DNA from: an uncultured Gemmiger sp.
Lineage (GTDB): Bacteria > Bacillota > Clostridia > Oscillospirales > Ruminococcaceae
DNA length: 33,272 nt
Assembly (NCBI GenBank): GCA_947628865.1
Contig: CANRBN010000003.1
Coordinates: 1-33,272 of the forward strand
Direction of reading: 5' to 3'
The notes beneath the pieces are model-generated. The model was not told the DNA's origin and did not search any database. It worked only from the letters and a program-made list of their open reading frames with translations. A program made the position numbers and the translations under genes. Shown here in pieces: positions 8,313 through 17,381 of this stretch (position 1 is the first letter of the stretch; every line of letters starts with the position of its first letter).

Positions 8313-11300
8313 ATGAGGTCGTTCATCTCAAACGAGGCGGCGGACTTTGTGAAGCGGCACGAGGAGCATGTGCGCTATCTCGCGCTGCTGGCATGCCTGT
8401 CACTGGTCGTCGCGCTGGGCACCTGGGGCGCCCTGCGGCTGACCGGCCAGGCCCAAAACCATCAGGCAAAGGTGCTGGAATGCCCGCTGGAGCTCCACAC
8501 CCACGTCCAAAGCTGTTATGACGGGGCTGGCGCGCTCATCTGCGGGCAGACGGATTTTGCGGTGCACAAGCACAATCTTGACTGCTATGATGACAGCGGC
8601 GTGCTCGTGTGCCAGCTGGGCGAGCATGAAGAGCACGAGCACACCGATGCCTGCTACCGCACCGAGCGCGTGCTGACCTGCGGCTTTGAGGAAAGCGCCC
8701 CTGCGCCGGAGCCGGCGCCCGCCGAGCCGCACACCCATACCGACGCTTGCTATACCGATACAAAGACCCTTGCCTGCGGCCAACAGGAGCACACCCACAC
8801 CGATGCCTGCTATGCCGCCCCGGCACAGCCGGTGCTTGCCTGCACGCAGCCCGAGCATACCCACACCGACGCCTGCTACACCCAGACCCAGGTCGAGACC
8901 GGGCGCGACCTCACCTGCGCTTTGCCCGAGCACGCCCATACCGACGCCTGCTACGGCGAGGACGGCGCCCTTGCCTGCGGCATGGAGAAGCACGCCCACG
9001 CCGACGCCTGCTATACCGTCACCTATGAGACGCAAACCAGCTTGACCTGCGCGCAGGCCGAGCACACCCACACCGATGCCTGCTACGCGGCGCCCGCGCA
9101 GCCGACCAACGCTCCCACCTGCGGGCTGGAGGAGCATGCCCATACTGAGGACTGCTATACCACCGAGCACACGCTGACCTGCGGGCTGGAGGAGGGCGCC
9201 CCGGCGGCGGAAACGCCCCAGGCCCCGGCGGAGCCCGCCGCCCCCGCCCATACCCACACCGACGCCTGCTACCAGACGGTGCGCACCCTCGTCTGCAAAG
9301 AGGAGCAGTGCATCGTCCATGAGCATACCGAGGACTGCTACACCCCCACCGCGGCGTTCGATGCCCTGTCCGAGGCCGAGCGCGCCGAGCTGGCCGAGCG
9401 CGGGGTCGATCTTGAACATCTGCTCGCCGCGCAGATGGCGGACGGCACGCCCGCCTACATCACCTGCGGCCTGCCGGTGCAGCCCGAGCACACCCACGGC
9501 GAGGAGTGCTTCAAGGTCGTCGACCTTGCCGACGACGAGGTCGAGGCGCTGGCCCCCAGCGCGGAAAATGCCGACGGGGAAGACGATGACACGTTCATCG
9601 TCGAGCCCGGCACGCTCGATACCCGCACCTATGAGGACGATACCCTCAAGGCGACCGCCGCCTTTGCCCCCGAGGCCGGCATCCCCGCCGACGCCGAGCT
9701 GCGCGTCGCCGTAATAGCCCCCGAGGACGAGCGCTACGCCCGCCGCGCCGGGCAGGCGCAGGAGGCCCTCGGCCTGACCGAGGAGCAGGCCGGCCAGGCC
9801 GCCATGACGCTGCTGAACATCGGCTTCTTCCGCACCGACGAGACCGGCGCCGAGACCGAGGTCGAGCCGCAGGCCGCCGTGACCGTGACGGTGCAGATGA
9901 AGCAGGATGGCTTTGCCGTGGGCGAGGCCGTCAGTGTCGTGCACTTCCCCGGCGACGAGGACGAGGGCGTGTACATGGAGCCGGAGATCCTCACCGCCAC
10001 CGCCCCCGGCGAGGACGGCGCCGCCACCTTTGTGGCCGATTCCTTCTCCGATTTCATGCTCATCTCCGGCCTGCCGGGCGAACAGCCCGCCGGCGATACG
10101 CCCGCGCCCATCGCGGAGGGCGACTTTACCAAATATACCGGCACCGGCAGCGACCTGGACGGCAAACAGGTGGTCATCGTTGCCAATGGCAAAGCGATGA
10201 AAAGTGACCTGAGCGGCACAACCGTCACACCCAGCGGCAATACGCTCACGAATGTGAGCGACGATATGATCTGGGTATTTTCGGGCAGCGGCAACAGCTA
10301 TACCCTCAAGAATGGCAACGCCAATTTGACGTTGACGGGGAATCATGTTTCGCTCGATGCGGGTACGGGCACGGTTTTTGCCATAACTGGGAGTGCAGCG
10401 GCTGGTTTCACGTTCAAAAGTGCTAATTCTAATTTCTATTTGACTTTCAATAACAACGCGCTTGGTGTTAACGCACGTGCGAGTACGAACTTCACCCTAT
10501 ATTGTAAGGGCACGGGCGGCAGCATAAGCCCCACGCCTACGCCTACCCCCACCCCCGGCGGCGGTGACGGTGGCGGCGGTGGCGGCGTTATCGGCGGCGA
10601 TGGTGCCGGCAGCACTACCAACGTGTCGTTCACAAAGTACAACGAAAAGAACGAAAAGCTTTCGGGCGCGGTGTTCACCTTGACCGGGCCAAGCTATCCG
10701 GCTCTTGGGCTGACATTGACCTCCGACGCGAACGGCGTGTTGGCGAATGGCAATGCCACTTCTTTCTACCTCGCGCAGGGCGACTATAAACTGGAGGAGA
10801 CCACCCCCCCGACCGGCTACAAGAAAGGCCCTGACTGCACATTCACGGTCGATGCAAACGGCATGATCACGGAAACCAGTACAGATGACCTGGTGGATTT
10901 CGGCACCCCCAGTACCGATACGGTCGTTCATAACTATGAGGGCGACGGTACAGGTTTGGATGGGCTGGCTTTTACTGTGTTTGGCTGTGATTTTGCGAAT
11001 GCCAGCGGGCCATTTATGAAACAGAACGGCAACAGTTTGGCGGCAACTGCTAAATATGACTATAGTGATGAGGTCGTCCTTGGAGACGTCCTTAATGCTG
11101 CTGATAATGATGATTCTGTGATATGGGTTTTTGAAAAAGCGAGCGATGCAGATAATACCTACTACATCAAGAACAAAGGCTCAAGCCAGTATATGTATAT
11201 AAGTGGAGCATCTTATGGTAATGCAGGTACACTTAGTTTCGATAACAGCCAGAAAACTGCGTTTACGATAACAAAAGATAAAATCGAAACCCATACGGGA

Positions 11301-13001
11301 AGAATGTGCTACTATATTAGCGTTGGACAACCAAGCGGTAACCAAACACCGGTCATTGAATACACCGGCAGCAACTTCAATTTTAATTATAACGGCAAAG
11401 GCACCCTCCTTTTGTTTATAGGTACCTATGCTACTGTTGAAACCACCTACAGCAACGCCACCATCACGAACAAGCCAGAGGAAAAACCGAAAGCCATACC
11501 GACCGGCAGCAAGCAGATCGCGGGGGGTACGGACGAACTGTACGACCTGGTCTTGACAGCCCAATTTGAGGACGGCGCGGTCGTGCCCGATACCGGCACG
11601 CTGACCATCACCGATACCTTGAGCGACTATGTGGAGTTCGCCGACCTAACTGCCACCAACATTTGGCTGGAAAGCACACAAAAAAGCGGCTCACCGGGCC
11701 CGACCCTGTACCAGGGGAACTGGAACGGCACGGCGCTCACGTCCACAAACCCGGATTGGCTGGAGCTCAGCATCGCTGGCGGCCAAATCACGGCGAAGCT
11801 TGACCTGGAAAAGCTAAAGAGCTATAACCCTCCGGCGGGGGCGATGCCGCTAGACGGCCTGGGCAGCATCGCGCTGAAGCTCAAGATACGGCCCAGTGCC
11901 AAGGCCTATGCGGAATATGCCAAAACAGGATACCCCCATAAAGGCGGGGATGGCACCAACTACGACACATGGACGGGCAGCGCAGTCCAAGAGGGCTTTT
12001 TCTCAAACGCAGAGAGGTCAGCCACGGTCACATACGGGGGCACAACGAAAGAACTGCCCATGCCCGTGGTACAGGTGAAGGCCGCCACGCTGGCGCTTGT
12101 AAAGCACGATGAAAAAGGCCAACCGCTCCAGGGCGCAAAGTTCGAGCTGTACGACGAAACGGGCGTGACACAAGGCACCACCGCAGGCGGCGGCAGCACG
12201 GTCACACCGAAGGCCGATGTAGCCCCGTTGTGGGTCGGCACCTCTGACGGAAGCGGTAATGTCACTGCGGCGGGCGGCAGCGCCCTCAAGCTGGGGCATG
12301 GCACCTACTACCTGCTGGAGACTGACGTCCCCAGCGGCTACGCTAAGCCCGCGGCCATCGTCATCACGGTGGAGCGCGGCAAAATCACCGGGGTGACGCA
12401 GGGCAGCGAGACATTGACGGTGACAGGCCCAAACAGCAGCGGCCAGTATAGCCTCACCGTCACCAACCACAAGAAAACCGTCAAGGTGGATCTCGTCAAG
12501 GTCAGCGAGAACGAACCCGGCACCAAGCTGGCCGGCGCGCAGTTTGACCTGTACAAGGCGGACACGGCGGGCGCCGAGAATTTCGCCAGCGGTACCCCGC
12601 AAGGCCTGCCGGAGGGCCACTACACCAAGGTCAACACGGGTGGCCCCATGATTTCCGCCGACGGCACCGGCATCTTCGGTGAGGACATCGAGCTGGAGAT
12701 CGGCGCGACGTACTACCTTGTCGAGCGTAAAGCCCCGGACGGCTACCTGATGCTCACCGGGCCGGTGACCATCACCATTGAGAGCAGCGGCAAGGTCACC
12801 GCCAGCTGCGCTGGCATGAGTGGTTGGGCCGCGAGTAATTCCGACGGCAGCTGGACCATCTCGGTGCACAACGGCACCGGGCAGGCCCTGCCCGAGACCG
12901 GCGGCACCGGCGCCGAACCGTATACGATGGGCGGGTCCCTCCTCGCATCCCTCGCCCTTGTGTATATAGCCTTACAGGGAAGGAGGGGCAAACAGCAATG
13001 A
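8313..13001 (+). CDS. Giant LPXTG surface adhesin / tip pilin with Cys-His repeats and SpaA-like domains
   Basis: GGGAGGG RBS before ATG 8313 (MRSFISNEAADFVKRHEEHVRYLALLACLSLVVALGTW). 13 HxHxxxC[Y/F] motifs, SpaA-like E-boxes (YKLEETTPPTGY, YYLLETDVPSGY, YYLVERKAPDGY), C-terminal LPETGG + TM + RRGKQQ. Confidence 0.92.
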   Translation: MRSFISNEAADFVKRHEEHVRYLALLACLSLVVALGTWGALRLTGQAQNHQAKVLECPLELHTHVQSCYDGAGALICGQTDFAVHKHNLDCYDDSGVLVCQLGEHEEHEHTDACYRTERVLTCGFEESAPAPEPAPAEPHTHTDACYTDTKTLACGQQEHTHTDACYAAPAQPVLACTQPEHTHTDACYTQTQVETGRDLTCALPEHAHTDACYGEDGALACGMEKHAHADACYTVTYETQTSLTCAQAEHTHTDACYAAPAQPTNAPTCGLEEHAHTEDCYTTEHTLTCGLEEGAPAAETPQAPAEPAAPAHTHTDACYQTVRTLVCKEEQCIVHEHTEDCYTPTAAFDALSEAERAELAERGVDLEHLLAAQMADGTPAYITCGLPVQPEHTHGEECFKVVDLADDEVEALAPSAENADGEDDDTFIVEPGTLDTRTYEDDTLKATAAFAPEAGIPADAELRVAVIAPEDERYARRAGQAQEALGLTEEQAGQAAMTLLNIGFFRTDETGAETEVEPQAAVTVTVQMKQDGFAVGEAVSVVHFPGDEDEGVYMEPEILTATAPGEDGAATFVADSFSDFMLISGLPGEQPAGDTPAPIAEGDFTKYTGTGSDLDGKQVVIVANGKAMKSDLSGTTVTPSGNTLTNVSDDMIWVFSGSGNSYTLKNGNANLTLTGNHVSLDAGTGTVFAITGSAAAGFTFKSANSNFYLTFNNNALGVNARASTNFTLYCKGTGGSISPTPTPTPTPGGGDGGGGGGVIGGDGAGSTTNVSFTKYNEKNEKLSGAVFTLTGPSYPALGLTLTSDANGVLANGNATSFYLAQGDYKLEETTPPTGYKKGPDCTFTVDANGMITETSTDDLVDFGTPSTDTVVHNYEGDGTGLDGLAFTVFGCDFANASGPFMKQNGNSLAATAKYDYSDEVVLGDVLNAADNDDSVIWVFEKASDADNTYYIKNKGSSQYMYISGASYGNAGTLSFDNSQKTAFTITKDKIETHTGRMCYYISVGQPSGNQTPVIEYTGSNFNFNYNGKGTLLLFIGTYATVETTYSNATITNKPEEKPKAIPTGSKQIAGGTDELYDLVLTAQFEDGAVVPDTGTLTITDTLSDYVEFADLTATNIWLESTQKSGSPGPTLYQGNWNGTALTSTNPDWLELSIAGGQITAKLDLEKLKSYNPPAGAMPLDGLGSIALKLKIRPSAKAYAEYAKTGYPHKGGDGTNYDTWTGSAVQEGFFSNAERSATVTYGGTTKELPMPVVQVKAATLALVKHDEKGQPLQGAKFELYDETGVTQGTTAGGGSTVTPKADVAPLWVGTSDGSGNVTAAGGSALKLGHGTYYLLETDVPSGYAKPAAIVITVERGKITGVTQGSETLTVTGPNSSGQYSLTVTNHKKTVKVDLVKVSENEPGTKLAGAQFDLYKADTAGAENFASGTPQGLPEGHYTKVNTGGPMISADGTGIFGEDIELEIGATYYLVERKAPDGYLMLTGPVTITIESSGKVTASCAGMSGWAASNSDGSWTISVHNGTGQALPETGGTGAEPYTMGGSLLASLALVYIALQGRRGKQQ
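8479..9520 (+). repeat. HxHxxxC[Y/F] repeat array inside the adhesin
   Basis: Thirteen motifs: HTHVQSCY, HKHNLDCY, HEHTDACY, HTHTDACY x3, HAHTDACY, HAHADACY, HTHTDACY, HAHTEDCY, HTHTDACY, HEHTEDCY, HTHGEECF. Most are followed by a second Cys (often CG). A 26-nt exact DNA repeat occurs at 8787-8812 and 9060-9085. Confidence 0.92.
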
Positions 13002-13089
13002 CCTGCCTCCCCGGAGGCGTACCGCCATAAACCCAGGGGCCAACCCCCCAAAAACCGCACAAACCCAATTTGAAAGGAGATTCAAACCC

Positions 13090-14550
13090 ATGAAAAAACT
13101 CAGCAAGCTTCTGGCTCTGGTGCTGGCAATGGCCCTGTGCCTGGCCCTCACCCCCGCCGCGTTCGCAGCCGGGACAGGCAGCATCACCATCGAAAACGCC
13201 ACAACAGGGCAGACGTACTCGCTCTTCAAGATTTTTGACGCCACCTATGGCAACGGCCACATTTCCTACCTTGCCTCCGATGCTCAGAAGAAGGCTATTG
13301 AGAACATTAGCGGCGGCACCTATTTCGAATTCACCGGCCCCAACAGCGACGGCAATTACACTGTTAAGGCTAAGGGGAGTGAAACTGACATCGTTACGTT
13401 TTTGAAAGCGCACATTACAGAATTGGCTGGTTCTGCCGTCCAAACACGAGAGGCAGCGGGCTTGGAGGTCAAGTTTACTGACCTTGACGATGGCTACTAT
13501 TACATCACCTCCAGCCTTGGCACTGTGGTGACCGTTACCTCCACCAACCCCGCAGTCACAGTGCACGACAAGAACCTGAAGCCTGGCTGGGGTGATGAAC
13601 CTGACGCTGGTAAGACGGTCGAGGGCGGCGAAAGCAGCACCGCCACCATCGGTGATACCGTCCACTTCAAGATCCAAGCCCATGGCGCTGCTTATGAGGG
13701 CAATGACAAGATCACGAGCTATACCTTTACCGATACCATGAGCAATGGTCTCACTTTTAACAAAACAAGCGTTAAAGTTACAATCAGTGATGTGACGGAT
13801 CCCCTTAGCGTAGGCTCTTCTGCTGGGCAATACGAGCTGTCAAGTGTTACTGACCAGGGATTCCAGCTCACGATCCATCCCGACGATAAATGGGGTCTCC
13901 AATATACGATCACGATCGAATACACGGCGACCCTGAATGAAAATGCCGTAGTCGGCGGCACCGGCAACACGAACAAGGCCGAAATGACGTGGGTCGATGG
14001 CAGCACTGGCCCCGACCCCGGTAATGAGCCCTACCCCGAGGAGACCAAGACCTATACCTACAGCTTTGACCTGGTCAAGACCGATGACGCCAACAAACTG
14101 CTGGACGGGGCCCAGTTTGAGCTGTACACGGATCCGAGTTTGAGTGCGGATGACATCGTCAAACTGGTCGAAGACGGCGATGGTTACCGTGTTGCCACGG
14201 AAGATGAAATTACCACCAATACCGGCATTGTGACCACCATTGAGGCTGGCAATGTCACCATCAAGGGCCTGGGCAACGGTCAATACTACTTGAAAGAGAC
14301 CAAAGCCCCCAACGGCTACAACATTCTGACCGATGCCGCGACGGTTAATATCAACGGCAAAAATGAGGACGCCACGATGTCTGGCACTGACTATACGTCC
14401 GGCGGCGTGCAGGTCATCAACGAAGCCGGCACCACGCTGCCCGACACCGGCGGCATCGGCACCACCATCTTCTATGTGGTCGGCGGCGCGCTCGTCCTCG
14501 TGGCGGTGGTGCTGCTCGTCACCAAAAAGCGCATGGCCAACAAAGAGTAA
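13090..14550 (+). CDS. LPXTG major (backbone) pilin, SpaA/FimA-type isopeptide-forming
   Basis: AAAGGAG RBS; signal peptide MKKLSKLLALVLAMALCLALTPAAFA; pilin-motif-like PAVTVHDKNLKPGW; E-box YYLKETKAPNGY; sorting signal LPDTGGIGTTIFYVVGGALVLVAVVLLVTKKRMANKE. Confidence 0.92.
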   Translation: MKKLSKLLALVLAMALCLALTPAAFAAGTGSITIENATTGQTYSLFKIFDATYGNGHISYLASDAQKKAIENISGGTYFEFTGPNSDGNYTVKAKGSETDIVTFLKAHITELAGSAVQTREAAGLEVKFTDLDDGYYYITSSLGTVVTVTSTNPAVTVHDKNLKPGWGDEPDAGKTVEGGESSTATIGDTVHFKIQAHGAAYEGNDKITSYTFTDTMSNGLTFNKTSVKVTISDVTDPLSVGSSAGQYELSSVTDQGFQLTIHPDDKWGLQYTITIEYTATLNENAVVGGTGNTNKAEMTWVDGSTGPDPGNEPYPEETKTYTYSFDLVKTDDANKLLDGAQFELYTDPSLSADDIVKLVEDGDGYRVATEDEITTNTGIVTTIEAGNVTIKGLGNGQYYLKETKAPNGYNILTDAATVNINGKNEDATMSGTDYTSGGVQVINEAGTTLPDTGGIGTTIFYVVGGALVLVAVVLLVTKKRMANKE

Positions 14551-14578
14551 GGTTTCCTCCAAACGGTTTGCCCCCTGA

Positions 14579-14606
14579 GGGCCGCCGCGCCGCGGCGCGG
14601 CGGCCC
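14579..14606. terminator. GC-rich perfect 28-bp palindrome 29 bp after the pilin stop (terminator/attenuator or mRNA-end hairpin candidate)
   Basis: gggccgccgcgccgcggcgcggcggccc is fully self-complementary, flanked by ccccc/ggggg arms. No U-tract, so terminator function is uncertain. Confidence 0.5.
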
Positions 14607-14905
14607 GGGGGCGGGCCCAACAAACGGATCGGCATCCCCGGCGCAAACGCCGCGGGTGCCTTACAGCAACCATCCACGCGCAATGCGCATATCTCCGCTG
14701 CCTCCGGGGACGGGCGTGCCCCGCCCCGGGGGCTGCCGCGCAAAAGCCGGCGCCTTCCCGCGGCGCGCGGTGAGCAACGGGCAGTGCCAACCACCTGCCC
14801 GGCCAAGACCGGCACCCCCAACCACCGGGCGCGCGCTTGCCCCGTGGTTCCCCTCGGGTCGTCCAGAGGCCGACCCCTGCGGGATAAGGCGAACACCATC
14901 CCGCT

Positions 14906-15004
14906 ATCGTAGGGGGCGGCGATCTCCGCGCTAAGAGCCGCCCTGCGGGCGGTTGCGCTTCGAAACGCCTCGCTGCGGCTCGGCGTCCCCGACGCCCCGC
15001 GGCG
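14906..15004. repeat. 99-bp direct repeat, copy 1
   Basis: atcgtagggggcggcgatctccgcgctaagagccgccctgcgggcgg...gacgccccgcggcg, identical to 15036-15134. Confidence 0.95.
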
Positions 15005-15035
15005 TAGGGCGGCTCCCGCGAAAAACCCGCGCACC

Positions 15036-15134
15036 ATCGTAGGGGGCGGCGATCTCCGCGCTAAGAGCCGCCCTGCGGGCGGTTGCGCTTCGAAACGCCT
15101 CGCTGCGGCTCGGCGTCCCCGACGCCCCGCGGCG
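15036..15134. repeat. 99-bp direct repeat, copy 2
   Basis: Exact match to 14906-15004 at an offset of 130 bp. Confidence 0.95.
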
Positions 15135-15181
15135 GGGTGAGGGCACCCCGCCCTACGTTGCAATGTTGGTATATCCACGCC

Positions 15182-15229
15182 GTAGGGCGGGCGGCCCCAC
15201 CGGGGCGCCCTGCGGAACGCCCGCCCTAC
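15182..15229. repeat. REP-like inverted repeat (12-bp arms)
   Basis: gtagggcgggcg (15182-15193) pairs with cgcccgccctac (15218-15229). A related hairpin ggcggggtg/caccccgcc lies at 15131-15152. Confidence 0.85.
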
Positions 15230-15259
15230 AGCCCCAATGATACGTTTCGCATCATTTGC

Positions 15260-15279
15260 GGGCCGATCATGATCGGCCC
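15260..15279. repeat. Perfect 20-bp palindrome gggccgatcatgatcggccc
   Basis: Direct read. Flanked by direct repeats of atgatacgtt at about 15238 and 15291. Confidence 0.85.
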
Positions 15280-15344
15280 CTGCGGGATGCATGATACGTT
15301 CCCGCCTGTCCTCCTGCCATCCCTTCAAAGGAAGAAAAACCGCC

Positions 15345-16259
15345 ATGCCCAACACGAACACAACCGAACAGGCCCCCGCGCCCAAACGCAAAAAACGGGG
15401 CGTGAACACCACCGTGCTCCTGCTGCTGGTGCTGGCGGTGGGCATTGCCATCATGCTGTACCCCACCATCAGCGATTGGTGGAACTCTTTCCACGCCTCG
15501 CGCGCCGTCGCCAACTATGTGGCCGCCGTCGATGAGATGGACGCCGCCGAGCGTGAAGCCCTGTTGCAGGCCGCGCGGGACTACAACGCCCGCCTGCCGC
15601 TGGGCGTGCGCCTCAAGCTCGAGGACGACGAACGCGCCGAGTATGAGAGCCTGCTGGACGTCTCCGGCAACGGCGTGATGGGCTATATCGAGATCCCCTC
15701 CATCGATGTCGACCTGCCCGTCTACCACGGCACGTCGGAATCGGTGTTGCAGATGGCGGCGGGGCACATCGAGGCGTCCTCGCTGCCGGTGGGCGGGCCG
15801 GGCACCCACTGCGTCATCTCCGGCCACCGCGGCCTGCCCACGGCGCGCCTGTTCACCGACCTGGACGAGCTGATGCAGGGCGATGTCTTCATGCTCACGG
15901 TTTTGGGCGAGACCTTTACCTACGCCGTCGACCAGATCCGCATCGTGCTCCCGCAGGAGGTCGAGGATCTGGCCATCGAGCCCGGCAGGGATTACTGCAC
16001 CCTCGTCACCTGCACGCCCTACGGCATCAACACCCACCGCATGCTCGTGCGCGGGCACCGGGTCGACAACCTGCCCGACGAGGTCGTCATCCTGCCGGAT
16101 GCCGTCAAATTCGACCCGCGGCTCGTCATGCCGGCGGTGGCCATCCCCATCCTGTTCGTGCTGCTGGTCGTGCTGCTCATCGTCTACCGCAAAAAGCCGG
16201 CGCCCAAAACCAACCGCGAGCTGCTGGATGAGCTTGCCCAAAAACCCAAACGGGATTGA
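15345..16259 (+). CDS. Class C sortase (pilus polymerase)
   Basis: YIEIPSIDVDLPVYHGTSESVLQMAAGHIEASSLPVGGPGTHCVISGHRGLP ... YCTLVTCTPYGINTHRMLVRGHR; N- and C-terminal TMs. ATG at 15345. Confidence 0.95.
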   Translation: MPNTNTTEQAPAPKRKKRGVNTTVLLLLVLAVGIAIMLYPTISDWWNSFHASRAVANYVAAVDEMDAAEREALLQAARDYNARLPLGVRLKLEDDERAEYESLLDVSGNGVMGYIEIPSIDVDLPVYHGTSESVLQMAAGHIEASSLPVGGPGTHCVISGHRGLPTARLFTDLDELMQGDVFMLTVLGETFTYAVDQIRIVLPQEVEDLAIEPGRDYCTLVTCTPYGINTHRMLVRGHRVDNLPDEVVILPDAVKFDPRLVMPAVAIPILFVLLVVLLIVYRKKPAPKTNRELLDELAQKPKRD

Positions 16260-16295
16260 ACCGAAAAAATCCCCCTTTGTCAGGAGGTCACGCCC

Positions 16296-17381
16296 ATGAA
16301 AAAAACGTGGAGAAGCCTTGCGGCCCTGCTGCTGGTGTGTGCGCTGGTGCTCAGCGTACCGGCGCCGACCGGGCCGGCGCATGGCTCAACGCCGACGGCC
16401 CAGCCGGGGGCGACCCCCGCGCCCGGGCGCGACGCCCCCTATACGCTGGCCGTTGGCCTCGGCTCTGCGGAGGATGCCGCCGGCATGGCCGTCGCCGGCG
16501 CGGAGGTGGAGCTGTACCAGGTCGCCGCGCGCCACTGGGACGCGGAACACAGCGCCTATGTTTACGAGCTCGACCCGGCCTACGCGGAGCTGACAGAAGC
16601 ATTCAACGCTCTGACCCAGCCGGAGCTGCATGTAGACGAGGGAGACGCCAAGGCGTGGGACGCTTTCGCGCAGGCGGCGGCGGGCATCGCGCTGCCGGTC
16701 ACGGGCAACGAAACGCCGCAAACGTGCACCGCGCGCGAAGCAATGCCCACCGCCGGCACCGTCCGATTTGAAGACCTGGAGGCCGGACTCTATCTCGTGG
16801 CGGTGCATGACGGAAACCCCGGCTACGCCGTGACCACCTATGACAAGCGCATCGCCACGCGCACGCGCGGCGCCGAAACGACGTATACCTGCTTCCCGCA
16901 GATGGCGGCGGTGCCGTCGCCCGAGGAGATCGGCATCAAGGCGGCGCGGGAGCTTGTACCCGGCACACTGACCATCAACAAAACGCTCGAAAGCTATGTG
17001 CCGGGGCAGCCGGGGACTTTCGTTTTCCAAATCGAGGCCAGGCTGGAGGATGAAGACGGCAACGGATGGACGGTCTACAGCGATGTCGTCACCCTGACCT
17101 TTACCGGGAGCGGCACCCAAAGCGTGGAGCTGACGGACGTGCCGCGGGATGAGGACGTCGTGGTCACGGTCACCGAGGTGTACACCGGCGCAAGCTACGC
17201 GCTCACGTCCGCCCGTGAACAGACCGTGGTGTTCGATGCGGAGGGCAACGCCGCCGTCAGCTTTACGAACACGGCCGCGGACGGCAACCGCGGCGGCGCC
17301 GTCAACAACCATTTTACGAAAAACGCCGACGGCTGGGCGTGGACGCCCGAGCCCGACGTGACAAGGGGGGCGGGCGCATGA
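16296..17381 (+). CDS. Pilin-like secreted protein with FctA/DUF7601-like domain, no recognisable sorting signal
   Basis: AGGAGGT RBS; signal peptide MKKTWRSLAALLLVCALVLSVPAPTG; AGLYLVAV; LTINKTLESYVPGQPGTFVFQIEA...VTEVYTGASYALTS. Ends ...WTPEPDVTRGAGA*, overlapping the next start (ATGA). Confidence 0.8.
   Translation: MKKTWRSLAALLLVCALVLSVPAPTGPAHGSTPTAQPGATPAPGRDAPYTLAVGLGSAEDAAGMAVAGAEVELYQVAARHWDAEHSAYVYELDPAYAELTEAFNALTQPELHVDEGDAKAWDAFAQAAAGIALPVTGNETPQTCTAREAMPTAGTVRFEDLEAGLYLVAVHDGNPGYAVTTYDKRIATRTRGAETTYTCFPQMAAVPSPEEIGIKAARELVPGTLTINKTLESYVPGQPGTFVFQIEARLEDEDGNGWTVYSDVVTLTFTGSGTQSVELTDVPRDEDVVVTVTEVYTGASYALTSAREQTVVFDAEGNAAVSFTNTAADGNRGGAVNNHFTKNADGWAWTPEPDVTRGAGA

Noticed and set aside
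8479-9520. Periodic repeats considered as CRISPR-like
   Set aside because: Repeats are coding, degenerate, in frame and variable in spacing; no conserved repeat-spacer structure or cas genes.
8400-10346. 648-aa minus-strand ORF (MIPRQRQIGVAILEGIAV...)
   Set aside because: Antisense to the GC-rich Cys/His repeat adhesin; composition reflects the complementary strand, with no signal or RBS support.
14519-15514. 331-aa minus-strand ORF and related ORFs with SAEIAAPYD/GVGDAEPQRG repeats
   Set aside because: Covers the REP-like repeat spacer and overlaps gene ends; typical spurious translation of GC-rich intergenic repeats.
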